NCBI GenBank assembly: GCA_049840795.1 | Contig: JASGJK010000048.1 | Coordinates: 1 to 64,000 of the forward strand | DNA length: 64,000 bases | DNA from: UPXZ01 sp049840795 | GTDB lineage: Bacteria > Bacteroidota > Bacteroidia > Bacteroidales > Paludibacteraceae | Direction: 5' to 3' | Shown: one piece after another, positions 43,397 through 53,210 of the stretch | Layout: the number at the start of each line of letters is the position of its first letter | Position numbering within the stretch: position 1 is the stretch's first letter | The notes under the pieces: generated by a model | Database searches by the model: none | The model's input: only the letters and a program-made list of their open reading frames with translations | Told to the model about the DNA's origin: nothing | Program-made: the position numbers and the translations under genes

Positions 43397-46169
43397 ATGA
43401 AAAAAAGTGACACTTTACAACTAAGCAAACGATTGATTTATAGATTTTTATACGTCTGTTTGTTTCTATCATCTTTTACCGCTACATATTCGCAAAACGG
43501 TGTGATAAAAGGTAAAATAACGGATAAAAACAACAACGAACCATTGATAGGCGCTTCTGTCGTTATAAAGGGAACCGGAGTAGGAGCTGCTTCTGACTTA
43601 GACGGAAACTTTACCATCACAAACGTGAAACCGGGTAAATATATAATAAGAGCATCATTTATCTCTTACCGTACCGATTCCATAACAGGAGTTGCCGTGG
43701 AAGCCGGTAAAGAAACTATATTAGACATAAAGTTATCTTCGGCTGACATCAGCTTACGTGAAGTGGAGGTGGTTGCCCGTGCCAATCGCGAAAGTGAAAA
43801 CATCTTGTTGATGGAGCAAAAACAGTCGCTTATTGCTACGCAAGCCGTTGGGGCAAAAGAGATGTCTCGGAAAGGAATAAGTAATGCTGAAGCCGCAGTG
43901 GCTCAAGTTTCGGGAGTGTCTAAACAAGAAGGAGTGAAGAATGTAGTCGTTCGAGGATTGGGTGATAGATATAATTTCACAACGCTGAATGGCTTCCCGA
44001 TCCCATCGGAAGATCCTGAATATAAGAATATTTCGCTCGATTTCTTTGGGTCTGATGTTATACAAAATGTGAGTGTAAAAAAAGCTTTTTCAGGTAATAA
44101 TTATAGTGATGTAGGTGGTGCTGTAATTGATATTTCCTCCAAAGAATTAGTTGGAGATAAAGAGTTGGGCTTGAATTTGTCGGCAGGATTAAATACGCAA
44201 CAGACAATAAATAATTCTTTCCTAAAAATGGATGGAGTAAATTATTGGGGTTCTTCAAATAATGTGCAACCGGGAAAATCGTATAAAACTTCATATAATT
44301 ATGGCAATAGCCTTGATCCCCAATCAATAAATTTACCGATAAACAACAGTTACGGATTTGCAGGAGGTAAAAGATTTAGATTGGGAGAAAATCAAAACCC
44401 ATTATCTTTCTACATCGTAGGAAATTACAGTACAGATTATTCCAATACGGTGAAAGAAAAAATTTTGAAATCAACCAATGGCGGGGTGATTTATAATAAC
44501 TTTCAAAACGGACACAATTCATCACAAAACATCAGTCAGCTATTGCTCGGTAATCTTAATTTTTCACTTAACAAAAAGCATACTTTTGACTATAATTTTA
44601 TGCTTGTGCATAATAATTCTCAATATGTGGGCGAATATAGCGGATTTCTCGATGCTTTTGTTTCCAGTGTTCAATTACCCGAATATGAAAACCAAGGATA
44701 TGTCAGATGGCAGCAATCGAATGACAATTTGCTTATAGTTAATCAATTGCTTTCTAAATTGACTTTAAGTGAAAAGTTGAAGTTAGACGCTGGTATTTCA
44801 TATAATGTTGTTAATGGATCAGAACCTGATAGGCGTGTCAATAAGTTAGTTCGGATAAACGAAACGGAATATCAGCCATTAGCCGGAGACGGTGCTCATA
44901 TCAGAAATTTCAACAAATTAGTTGAGAACGATATGAACACGAAAATTAATTTATCGTATGAATTACCTAAAAAGTTCAAAGATGACGCGTCATCTGTAAA
45001 CATTGGATATAATGGCAGGTACATTACCGATGAGTTTGAAGGAACAGAGTATAGTATGGTTATTACGACTTTGAATAGCACCCAGACATTAGAGAATTTA
45101 TCATTGAATAAGTGGTTTAATCAGTCAAATTATGATAGTAAATTATTTGTGGGAAATGCCCGATTCAGTACATATCAAGTAGATAAATCGATCAACTCAG
45201 GTTACATCTCTGTTGACTATCAATTTTCTCAGAAATTCACAGCTAACCTTGGTTTAAGAGCTGATGCTGTCCATTTAGCTGTTGATTATAATGTTCAGGG
45301 AGGTTACAATGGCGATGGCACCGAAACCTTAACTCCTTTCTATTTACTACCGAGTTTGAACTTAAAGTACTCCCTTAATGATAAAAACGCTCTCAGATTA
45401 GGACTAAGCAAAACATATACTCTACCGCAATCAAAAGAAATTTCGCCCTATCAATATATTGGAAACAGTTTTTCAAGTCAAGGTAATCAAAATATTAAAC
45501 CGTCGGATAATTACAATGCCGACTTAAAATGGGATTATTATCTAACGCCTTCCGAATTAATCTCGTTAACCGGATTTTATAAATATATAAAAATGCCGAT
45601 AGCGCGTGCTTATGAAGCAAATGGGGCAGGATATTTCACTTACGACAATATAAGTGATAATGCCCACAGGTTGCCGGAGTGGAAGCTGAAATCAAGAAAA
45701 ATATTTCAACCAAGTTAACACTAAATTAGAAAAGATAAACAGATTGACATTGGGATTAAATGCTTCATATATTTACTCCAAAATGTTTGTTTCTATCGTC
45801 GGAAGCCTTCCCAAATATTCATCGTTAGAGGGAGCGTCACCTTACCTTGTAAATACCGATTTAAGTTACGAATATACCTATAAAAACTGGTCAGTTATAA
45901 ACTCTTTTGTATTAAAATACTTTAGTGATAGAATTTACACCATTGGCGTAGGTGGATTTGAAGATGTGATCGAGCGTAGCGTTCCTACATTAGATTTTGT
46001 CTCAACTACTAAAGTGAATAAACATCTTAGTTTTAAGCTAAAAGCCAAGAATATACTCGACCCTACTTTTGAATTTACGCGCAAAGTTACCAAAACAGGT
46101 GTCAATCAAGTACTGCATAGTTACAGGAAGGGAGTTGACCTAAGTATTGGCATTTCGTACCAATTTTAA
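43397..46169 (+). CDS. TonB-dependent outer-membrane receptor (two small frameshifts)
   Basis: About 924 codons encode a signal peptide, an N-terminal carboxypeptidase-regulatory-like domain (residues ~34-115, with PLIGASVVIKGTGVGAASDLDG), a plug domain (~130-240, with VVVRGLGDRYNFTTLNG) and a beta-barrel ending LSIGISYQF with the terminal Phe of outer-membrane proteins. Near 45,668 a G appears missing and near 45,705 a T is missing (ATTTC for ATTTTC), splitting the frame before VNTKLEKINRLTLGLNAS. No SusD gene follows; instead a beta-helix lipoprotein does. The ligand is unknown. Confidence 0.88.
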
Positions 46170-46217
46170 TTTGAGAATTAAACTAAAATATTACTCATCA
46201 ACTAATTTTTAACAAAA

Positions 46218-47421
46218 ATGAAAAAACTATTTTTTAATTTATTAGTCGCTTCTGTGGCTATTTTATCATTGACTTTTGTTGCTTGTAAAGATGACGAAAA
46301 AGAAAACGAAAAAACAAAAGATTCAGTAGATGTATTGATTGAACAAGGTGTACTTACCGGAGAACTCGAGCCATGAAGTTACGTTAGATGCTTCTGTAAC
46401 TTACAAATTAACAGGTACTTTTATTGTAAAAGACGGAGCGGTGCTCAATATCCCGGCAGGAACTACGATTAAGGCATCCGAAGGTTTTGGAAGCTATATA
46501 CTTGTTCTTCAGGGAGGAAAAATAAATGTAAATGGTACAGCTGAGAAGCCGGTGACTATGACATCGGATGATAGTAATACCGGTAATAACTCAGGATATT
46601 GGGGAGGTTTGGTGATTAACGGAAAAGCCAAAATATCAGGCGTTTCGGGCACTACGGCAACATCTTCTTGTGAGATGAACGCAAAATATCCTTACGGAGG
46701 GAGCGATGATGCCGATAATTCAGGTTCAATCACTTATTTGATTATTAAGTATGCCGGTGCGCGCGCCAGCTCGGAAGTTGAGCACAACGGTTTAACATTG
46801 GATGCTGTTGGAAGCGGAACAAAAATCGAGAATGTATTTATATTGGAAAGTGCAGACGATGGTATCGAATTTTTCGGCGGAAGCGTAAATGTAAAAAACA
46901 TCTTGGTAGTAAATTCGGATGACGATTGTTTCGACAACACACAAGGTTATCGTGGTACTTGGGAAAATATGTACGGAATATGGGAAAAAGGATACACAAG
47001 TACCGAAACTGATCCTCGTGGTGTAGAATCTGATGGAAATTTAGATGGAAATACACCGACAGACGTTAATCAGACAGCTTTTACCGTTAAAAATATGACT
47101 ATTGATCTTAAGTTGGATTATAATGCGGCAACACAAGCTACATTTATGCAAGATGTAATCAAAATACGTCGTGGCTCTAAAGCAACTATTACCAATGCGT
47201 TTGTAAAAGGTACTGGCGCCGTACAAGATTTAGTGGATTGTACAGATAGCAAAGGCGATGCTGCTTCTGGAACAACAATTGATATAACTAAATCATTAAC
47301 TAATCCAATTACCGGTGCAGAAAAGAAAGCAGGTGCCAATAATGCTACAATAACTGTTTCGACTACAAACACAGGATGTAGCTCAAGCATTTTTGCTTGG
47401 ACAGGCTATACAGGATTTTAA
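46218..47421 (+). CDS. Beta-helix type surface lipoprotein paired with the TonB receptor (one frameshift)
   Basis: The true start is the ATG at 46,218, giving a lipoprotein signal (MKKLFFNLLVAS... to FVACKDDE). The frame slips near 46,355-46,365, and the protein resumes SSHEVTLDASVTYKLTG. What follows is repetitive beta-strand sequence: DGAVLNIPAGTTIKA, ILVLQGGKINVNGTAEKPV, WGGLVINGKAKISG, NVFILESADDGIEFFGG, VVNSDDDCFDNTQGY. This resembles right-handed parallel beta-helix proteins, rich in Asp near turns. It ends without a sorting domain I recognise. Its location suggests it works with the receptor, perhaps in ligand capture. Confidence 0.75.
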
Positions 47422-47469
47422 TAACGAAGCATTTAGTCGTTCATAAATAGATTTTTGAATTAATAACAG

Positions 47470-47500
47470 AAAGGCGTTTCAGTAAAATGGAATGCCTTTT
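47470..47500 (+). terminator. Intrinsic terminator after the receptor-lipoprotein pair
   Basis: AAAGGCGTTTC (47,470-47,480) pairs with GGAATGCCTTT (47,489-47,499), with two G-U wobbles, around an 8-base loop, and is followed by TATTGT. It lies ~50 bases after the lipoprotein stop. Confidence 0.6.
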
Positions 47501-47664
47501 ATTGTACTAAACGGATGCACGCACTAATTCGATTGTATTGTAATACATATTAAATTTACGCTTTGTAGCGGTCTTTAGCATCGTTTTTGCATACATATTC
47601 ATATCTTTGTTGCAAAGTTATTACAAAGTTATTTAGTAAATATTTCACCAATAAATTATAACAC

Positions 47665-48141
47665 ATGAAAAAGATAATATTTTCTATTCTGACGGCGTTA
47701 TTAGCGTTGTCAGTAACAGCTCAAAAACAGCCCAATAATATTGTTCAAAGCAATGGGGTTTATTTTTCTGATGCCGCACAAACAATTTTGTACACAGGAG
47801 AGTACAAAGAATACTTTGACAACGGTTCGTTGAAATTAGAAATGTATGTCAAAGACGGAAGACCGGAAGGGGCGTACATCATCTACTTTCAAAATGGAAA
47901 ACCAAACGAGGTGCGTTCGTATCGAAATGGAGAATTTAATGGGATGTGGCGTACATATAACGAGGGTGGACTGTTAATTGCCGAAGCGCAATATAAAAAT
48001 AATAAAAAAGACGGCATCTGGCGAGTATGGGACGATTCGGGCATTATGAGATACGAAATGAATTATGACAAAGGAAAGAAAACCGGTACGTGGTATATGT
48101 GGGACGAAAAAGGAAAACTGCTGTCAGAAAAAAAATACTGA
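47665..48141 (+). CDS. Secreted MORN-repeat protein (YwqK-like)
   Basis: This 158-residue protein has a signal peptide (MKKIIFSILTALLALSVTAQ) and about five MORN-like repeats of ~23 residues with the pattern YxNGxxxxxxxYxxxxxxG, for example EYFDNGSLKLEMYVKDGRPEG and TYNEGGLLIAEAQYKNNKKDG. Such repeats occur in secreted or surface Bacteroidetes proteins of unknown role. It has no strong link to its neighbours. Confidence 0.75.
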   Translation: MKKIIFSILTALLALSVTAQKQPNNIVQSNGVYFSDAAQTILYTGEYKEYFDNGSLKLEMYVKDGRPEGAYIIYFQNGKPNEVRSYRNGEFNGMWRTYNEGGLLIAEAQYKNNKKDGIWRVWDDSGIMRYEMNYDKGKKTGTWYMWDEKGKLLSEKKY

Positions 48142-48238
48142 AAAATTCGTAACAACATATTCATTGCATTGTATTTTGTTTGTAATGAAAATGTAACCTA
48201 AAAGTGAGAACTTTGCATCATCTTAAAAAATTAAATGT

Positions 48239-48601
48239 ATGAAAAAGTTTATTACATTATTTTGTGCAGTTGCATTTTGCGCTGCTGTCGCATCTGCCGA
48301 AAGTAACAACAAATCATCTGTAAAAGAATCCAATGTTGCCAAATCGGAACAAGTAATGTCTTTAAATGTAACCATTTCGGGAACAATTACAGATTTGAAA
48401 AATAATGAAACCCTTGCCGGTGCAACTATTTATGTGGATGGTAAAAAGTACTATTCCGACTTAGATGGTAACTTTAATTTTAGCGCCTTATCGGTAGGGA
48501 AACACCGTATCTCGGTAGAATTGATATCGTACAATGCTACGGAAATGGAAGTGGATGTGAAAAATAATACTAATTTGAAGATTCAGCTCGTACAACAGTA
48601 A
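48239..48601 (+). CDS. Small secreted protein with a carboxypeptidase-regulatory-like domain
   Basis: This 120-residue protein has a signal peptide (MKKFITLFCAVAFCAAVASA) and then a single beta-sandwich of the CarboxypepD_reg type (residues ~45-118): SGTITDLKNNETLAGATIYV, then YYSDLDGNFNFSALSVGKHR. The domain is normally the N-terminal part of TonB receptors; here it stands alone. Its function is unknown. A strong terminator follows. Confidence 0.75.
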   Translation: MKKFITLFCAVAFCAAVASAESNNKSSVKESNVAKSEQVMSLNVTISGTITDLKNNETLAGATIYVDGKKYYSDLDGNFNFSALSVGKHRISVELISYNATEMEVDVKNNTNLKIQLVQQ

Positions 48602-48625
48602 AGTTTTCTATTTCATATAAATTGC

Positions 48626-48660
48626 AAGAGAGTGTTTTTTTCGGGACACTCTCTTTTTTT
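48626..48660 (+). terminator. Strong intrinsic terminator
   Basis: AAGAGAGTGT (48,626-48,635) and ACACTCTCTT (48,646-48,655) are perfect 10-base arms around a 10-base loop, followed by a run of T. It lies 25 bases after the preceding stop codon. Confidence 0.82.
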
Positions 48661-49002
48661 ATTTCGATTTGTTGTTAATGGAGAATTGCGAAAATACACT
48701 AAAAGAAAGACTCAATTTCTTAGTTGTTTTGAGAACAGTTTTTTAATTTATCTGTTATATACATTAAAAAGCTAAATTTGATTAGTTTCATCTCGGTTCT
48801 TTAAACACTCACTCTGTACGAATCTGCACTTCCTTATGTGTATTATGTAAGATTTACAGAAAGATTTTAAAAGAGTTTTTTTATGAGAGTCAACAGAATG
48901 ATATGATAAAAAATAAAATAGAGGAATTTAGTGTAGGCAAAAAATACGGTGAAACTTGATTGAAGTCATTTATAGTCAAATAAATTTTAAAATATAACAA
49001 AT
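48661..49002. other. Non-coding gap before bcp
   Basis: This AT-rich gap of ~340 bases has only trivial open frames, such as a 7-codon frame at ~48,883. I see no TAnnTTTG box with a good -33 partner and no repeat. It presumably holds the bcp promoter. Confidence 0.3.
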
Positions 49003-49466
49003 ATGGCATTAAAAGTAGGAGATAAGGCTCCCAATATTCTCGGAGTCAATCAGGATGGAACAGAAATCACATTGTATGCATTCAAAGGGAAAAGGATAGT
49101 ACTTTATTTTTACCCCAAAGACAATACTACGGGCTGTACAGCAGAGGCTTGTAGCTTACGTGATGAATACAGTGAGTTGAGAAAGCAAGGATACGAAGTG
49201 ATTGGAGTAAGTGCCGATTCAGAAACATCGCACCGGAAATTTATTCAAAAATACGAACTCCCTTTCAATCTGATAGCAGATACCGATAAAAAATTGTCGG
49301 AGAGTTTCGGTACTTGGGGCGAAAAATCGATGTATGGACGAAAATATATGGGTATGCTCAGAACAACTTATATTATTGATGAAAATGGAGTTATAGAAAA
49401 ATATTTACTCCCAAAGAAATAAATACAAAAATACATGCTTTGCAAATTCTCCAAAAAGCAAAGTGA
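49003..49466 (+). CDS. bcp: Thiol peroxidase Bcp (peroxiredoxin), C-terminal frameshift
   Basis: Bcp reduces hydroperoxides with thioredoxin. The peroxidatic cysteine C45 and resolving C50 are in NTTGCTAEACSLRD; the usual proline before the first GC is threonine here. In the raw frame the protein stops early (EKYLLPKK). Adding one A to the run near 49,398 gives IEKIFTPKEINTKIHALQIL, the expected family C-terminus, with the stop at 49,464-49,466 and 154 residues. The 464-base span is one short of a multiple of three, consistent with that loss. Confidence 0.9.
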
Positions 49467-49512
49467 TGATGATAAATGACAAAAAGTCAATATGTGTATT
49501 TTGATTAACTTG

Positions 49513-49549
49513 AAAAAGAGGCTGTTACATTAGTTGATAGTCTCTTTTT
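49513..49549 (+). terminator. Intrinsic terminator after bcp
   Basis: AAAAAGAGGCT (49,513-49,523) pairs with AGTCTCTTTTT (49,539-49,549), with one G-U wobble, around a 15-base loop, and its 3' arm ends in T followed by GCTTTTTC. It is 47 bases after the corrected bcp stop. Confidence 0.68.
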
Positions 49550-49619
49550 GCTTTTTCTTGGCTAATGAATTAAAAAATAGTTATACCTTTGTATCAGTAA
49601 AAACAATTTAATTTTATAC

Positions 49620-50183
49620 ATGCGAAATACTTTCAACCCTTGGCATCACGTGAGTCCCGGTGAAAAATTACCCGATATTGTAAACGGAATTATTGAAATC
49701 CCGAAAGGAATTAGAGGAAAATACGAATTGGACAAAGACAGCGGATTGTTAAGATTAGACCGGGTGCTGTATTCGTCGGTATATTATCCCGCCAATTACG
49801 GTTTCATTCCACAAACTTTTTGTGACGATAAAGACCCTTTAGATATACTGATATTATCTCAAATAGAAGTAGTGCCACTTTGTATTGTTCCGGCAAAAGT
49901 AATTGGTGTAATGCGTATGCTTGATAATGGTGAAGCTGACGACAAGATAATTGCCGTAGCAGCCGGAGACCCCAGTGTAAATCATTACGACGATATATCA
50001 GAACTACCGCCACATTTGATTACTGAAACGATGAGTTTTTTTGAAGACTATACCAAATTGGAAAATAAAACAGTTGTGGTTGAAAAATTTTTTGATAAAG
50101 AGACGGCTATTAAAATCATGGAGGATGCTTTCGCGTTGTACAAAAAGCATTACGGAGAACTCCATCGTTGGTTTTTTGGATAG
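49620..50183 (+). CDS. ppa: Inorganic pyrophosphatase, family I
   Basis: This 187-residue soluble enzyme hydrolyses pyrophosphate, driving biosynthetic reactions. The active-site blocks are visible: EIPKGIRGKYELDKDSG (residues ~26-42), YPANYGFIPQTFCDDKDPLD (~56-75, containing the metal-binding aspartates) and the later AAGDPSVNHYDDI. A TACCTTTG box at 49,584-49,591, with TTG 23 bases upstream, is a likely promoter. Its length is typical of the longer bacterial forms. Confidence 0.93.
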   Translation: MRNTFNPWHHVSPGEKLPDIVNGIIEIPKGIRGKYELDKDSGLLRLDRVLYSSVYYPANYGFIPQTFCDDKDPLDILILSQIEVVPLCIVPAKVIGVMRMLDNGEADDKIIAVAAGDPSVNHYDDISELPPHLITETMSFFEDYTKLENKTVVVEKFFDKETAIKIMEDAFALYKKHYGELHRWFFG

Positions 50184-50252
50184 AAATTTAACAGTAATCA
50201 GTATTTTGGTATTATAACCCCAATGATTATAAGCTAAAAAAACGAATTTTAT

Positions 50253-51071
50253 ATGTCAGTACATAGCGAAGATACGAGAAAAGTGACCACTCACCGGTTG
50301 ATAGAAATGAAGAACCGGAATGAGAAAATCAGTATGCTCACGGCGTACGATTATACAATGGGCAGCATCGTTGATCAGGCGGGCACAGATGTGATATTAG
50401 TCGGTGATTCGGCATCCAACGTTATGTGTGGAAACATCACCACAATTCCTATCACATTAGACCAAATGATTTTTATGGCAACTTCTGTCGTAAAAGCTGT
50501 AAAACGTGCTTTAGTTGTTGTGGATATGCCTTTTGGAAGCTATCAGGGTAATTCGGAGATAGCGTTGGCATCGGCGCTTCGCGTAATGAAAGAATCGGCA
50601 GCAGATTGTGTGAAGATGGAAGGTGGCGAGGAAATCATAGAGTCGGTAAAGCGTATATTAAGCGCAGGTATTCCTATTATGGGGCATTTGGGGCTGATGC
50701 CGCAATCCATCAATAAGTACGGGTCTTATAACGTACGTGCGAAAGAACAAAAAGAGGCTGAGAAACTGATAAAAGATGCCCATTTGTTAGAGGAAGCAGG
50801 ATGTTTTGCATTGGTACTCGAGAAAATACCGGCTCAATTAGCTGCACAGGTAGCATCCGAACTCACGATTCCGGTGATTGGTATTGGCGCCGGTAACGAG
50901 GTAGATGGACAAGTGCTCGTGTTGCATGATATGTTAGGGCTTACAAAAGGATTTTCACCGCGTTTTTTGCGTCGCTATGCCGATATGGGAACCATAATGC
51001 AAAGTGCAATAGAAAATTACAACCTCGATGTAAAGGAAGAAAAATTCCCAAACGAAAGTGAGCAGTATTAA
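50253..51071 (+). CDS. panB: 3-methyl-2-oxobutanoate hydroxymethyltransferase (ketopantoate hydroxymethyltransferase)
   Basis: This 272-residue TIM-barrel enzyme transfers a hydroxymethyl group from methylenetetrahydrofolate to ketoisovalerate, the first committed step to pantothenate and CoA. Visible family blocks are KISMLTAYDYTMGSIVDQAG (residues ~26-45), VDMPFGSYQ, KMEGGEE, GIPIMGHLGLMPQSI and LVLEKIPAQLA with the catalytic Glu, then GIGAGNEVDGQVLV. Length is normal. It stands apart from other pan genes here. Confidence 0.94.
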   Translation: MSVHSEDTRKVTTHRLIEMKNRNEKISMLTAYDYTMGSIVDQAGTDVILVGDSASNVMCGNITTIPITLDQMIFMATSVVKAVKRALVVVDMPFGSYQGNSEIALASALRVMKESAADCVKMEGGEEIIESVKRILSAGIPIMGHLGLMPQSINKYGSYNVRAKEQKEAEKLIKDAHLLEEAGCFALVLEKIPAQLAAQVASELTIPVIGIGAGNEVDGQVLVLHDMLGLTKGFSPRFLRRYADMGTIMQSAIENYNLDVKEEKFPNESEQY

Positions 51072-51205
51072 TGTGGTCTGAAAATAAGCAATATAAGGTC
51101 ATTCCTTTTTGCAAATTAATTTCTTTTTAATTTGCTGATATATAGCCTTATATGTCTTTGTTGATGTTGTGAGAATAAGAAAATTATTTTTTAGTCGCTA
51201 ATTAT

Positions 51206-51236
51206 TTTGTCAGATTTATTAAAAGTTCTATCTTTG
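51206..51236 (+). promoter_or_regulatory. Bacteroidetes-type promoter for tRNA-Met
   Basis: TTTG (51,206-51,209) and TATCTTTG (51,229-51,236) are spaced by exactly 19 bases, a full match to TTTG-N19-TAnnTTTG. It is ~114 bases upstream of the tRNA, leaving a leader that would be trimmed. Confidence 0.72.
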
Positions 51237-51349
51237 CAGTCGCAAAAAAAATGAGGGAGATGACTCGCCTTTAATAGGCCGGGAAAGCAATGGTCGATAT
51301 CAAGTTTGAGATAAACAGAAGTATAAAAGAATATCCTTCAAAAATGAAT

Positions 51350-51423
51350 GGCGAGATAGCTCAGATGGTTAGAGCGCATGATTCATAATCATGAGGTCGC
51401 GAGTTCAATTCTCGCTCTCGCTA
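51350..51423 (+). tRNA. tRNA-Met (CAT anticodon)
   Basis: A 74-base cloverleaf has acceptor arms GGCGAGA and TCTCGCT (G-U at the first pair), anticodon stem CATGA/TCATG with loop TTCATAA giving CAT, and T stem GCGAG/CTCGC with loop TTCAATT. CCA is not encoded, in contrast to the tRNAs in the left block. It could be elongator Met or a lysidine-modified Ile; Met is more likely by general pattern. Confidence 0.93.
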
Positions 51424-51513
51424 CATACCTAAAAGGGTTTTTCACAGATACGGTGAGAAATCCTTTTTTCTGTTCCAAAAATAATTCGTTAAGTTTCAAC
51501 AAAATATGTCTAT

Positions 51514-52173
51514 ATGGTTACACTCACTATTATTGTGGTAACTTCAATTATCTCTTTTGTAGCGTTTTATAGTAAAGCATTGGTTGAGAATTTTATATTT
51601 ATACCGTCTGCTGCAAATAAAGGGCAATGGTATCGCTTTATTACCCACGGTTTGCTTCATGCTGATCTCGGACACTTGTTTTTCAATATGTTTGCCTTGT
51701 ATCTTTTCGGAGTAGAAATAGAACGGGTATTTTGTGATGTTTTTGGAGACGGGAAAGGAAAACTTTTCTACGTGTTGCTTTATCTTACAAGTTTGATAGT
51801 GGCAATTCTACCTACGTATTTTAAGCAAAAATACAATTATGATTATCGAAGTTTGGGTGCATCGGGTGGTGTATCAGCAATTGTTTTTGCTTATATTTTG
51901 GTTTATCCGATGAGTTTTATGGGGATTGTTTTCGTACCCGTATTTCTTCCAGCCTTTTTGTTTGGTATTATCTATATTGCTGTATCTATCTATTTAGACA
52001 AAAAACAATCTCAAAACATAAATCATTTGGCGCATATTACCGGTGGTATTTACGGTATTGTTTATATATTTATTGTATTTCTGGTTTTCGCACGCATCAA
52101 TCTTTTCTCTTTCTTCATCCAAAATATACACATCTCTTCGGTAAACGACTTGATTCGTTTTGGCTATAATTAA
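51514..52173 (+). CDS. Rhomboid family intramembrane serine protease
   Basis: This 219-residue membrane protein has about six hydrophobic helices. The oxyanion motif HLFFN (residues 54-58), the catalytic Ser117 in GASGG and His174 in AHITGG are all present, so it should be active. It would cleave transmembrane substrates within the inner membrane. The start at 51,514 gives MVTLTIIVV. No operon partner is evident. Confidence 0.9.
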   Translation: MVTLTIIVVTSIISFVAFYSKALVENFIFIPSAANKGQWYRFITHGLLHADLGHLFFNMFALYLFGVEIERVFCDVFGDGKGKLFYVLLYLTSLIVAILPTYFKQKYNYDYRSLGASGGVSAIVFAYILVYPMSFMGIVFVPVFLPAFLFGIIYIAVSIYLDKKQSQNINHLAHITGGIYGIVYIFIVFLVFARINLFSFFIQNIHISSVNDLIRFGYN

Positions 52174-52380
52174 TTGACTCGTTTTGCCTCCATTTAAAAG
52201 CTGCCACAAAACGCAGGAGTAAGAAATAACTGGTTGTCGTTGGTTTTAGTTTAACTTTCTACTGTGATTTAATTCGCGGGTTATTTTAATGGGTAAATTC
52301 AGCTTCCTGTGTATCGTTTTTTTCTCTGTCTATTTGTTTTTTCTCTTGATATTTAAAAAATCTAAAATATTTACGCAATT

Positions 52381-52402
52381 TATATCGTAAGCGATATATT
52401 TG
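52381..52402 (+). promoter_or_regulatory. Palindromic candidate operator over a -7 box upstream of gpx
   Basis: TATATCG-TAAG-CGATATA (52,381-52,398) is a perfect 7-base inverted repeat with a 4-base spacer. Its right arm overlaps TATATTTG (52,395-52,402), a full match to the -7 consensus; a second match TAATTTTG lies at 52,405-52,412. The size and placement are typical of a MarR-family repressor site, and an ohrR-like gene is two genes away. Confidence 0.5.
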
Positions 52403-52454
52403 TGTAATTTTGTGTCGCAAGAGACGTGAATATTAATCAAACACTATAAAAAAA

Positions 52455-52934
52455 ATGGAATCAACGTTTTACAATTTCAGCGCTACATCTTTACAAGGTA
52501 AAGAAATAGGTATGGACACGTACAAAGGTAAAACTGTCTTGGTGGTTAACACGGCAAGTAAATGTGGCTTAACACCGCAATACGAAGGGTTGGAAAGGCT
52601 TTATCGTGAATATAAGGACAAAGGCTTGGTTGTTCTCGGGTTTCCCTGCAATCAGTTTGGTAATCAGGAACCGGGTGATGAAATACAAATAAGCGAAGGA
52701 TGTTTGATCAATTACGGTGTGAGTTTTCCCATGTTTTCAAAGATCGAAGTCAATGGGCGGAATGCGCACCCTGTTTACAAATACCTGAAAAAAGAACTAC
52801 CGGGTTTTCCGGGCAATGAAATTAAATGGAACTTCGGAAAATTTTTAATTGACAAAAACGGAAAACCAATGAAACGATTCTCTCCGCTGATGAAGCCGGA
52901 AAAACTGAAAAAATATCTTGATAAATTGCTTTGA
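52455..52934 (+). CDS. Glutathione peroxidase-like thiol peroxidase
   Basis: This 159-residue protein has the GPx catalytic set: Cys37 in VNTASKCGLTPQYEGL, Gln in FPCNQFGNQEPG (residues ~69-80) and Trp in IKWNFGKFLID. The active residue is cysteine, not selenocysteine, so it most likely uses thioredoxin to reduce hydroperoxides. It lies upstream of an OhrR-type regulator and a ferritin-VIT1 gene on the same strand, suggesting a peroxide response group. Confidence 0.92.
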   Translation: MESTFYNFSATSLQGKEIGMDTYKGKTVLVVNTASKCGLTPQYEGLERLYREYKDKGLVVLGFPCNQFGNQEPGDEIQISEGCLINYGVSFPMFSKIEVNGRNAHPVYKYLKKELPGFPGNEIKWNFGKFLIDKNGKPMKRFSPLMKPEKLKKYLDKLL

Positions 52935-53019
52935 TATGCTTAATTCCGCACCGAAGTTGAAGACACAGCTCCGGTTTATTCATTGAAGTCATCTTGACTT
53001 TTCGTGATTTATTGTGTGT

Positions 53020-53159
53020 TATTCCTACGGAACTTTTTATAGGTTGATAATCATTCTGTTATTAATATGTCGTACCTAACGGAACTTCACAGCCCCATTG
53101 GGCTAAATCTTAATAAAAGAACATATATCATTGGTTTTAAGCGCCGTAGGTGTAATATC
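53020..53159. repeat. Intergenic repeat-like element with inverted ends (CCTACGG / CCGTAGG)
   Basis: The gpx-ohrR gap contains CCTACGGAACTT (53,024-53,035), a near-copy CCTAACGGAACTT (53,075-53,087), a small hairpin AGCCC-CATT-GGGCT (53,091-53,104) and a closing inverted end AAGCGCCGTAGG (53,139-53,150). The end pair CCTACGG/CCGTAGG is an exact complement. It resembles, from memory, short intergenic elements scattered in Bacteroidetes genomes, but no other copy occurs in this window to prove that it is a repeat. Confidence 0.45.
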
Positions 53160-53210
53160 TATTGATTGTTATTTCTACAAATTAAAAAGCAAGACGACCT
53201 CATTATAAAA

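Noticed and set aside
49003..49422. Natural C-terminal truncation of Bcp
   Set aside because: Adding one A in a homopolymer recovers the expected family C-terminus and stop.
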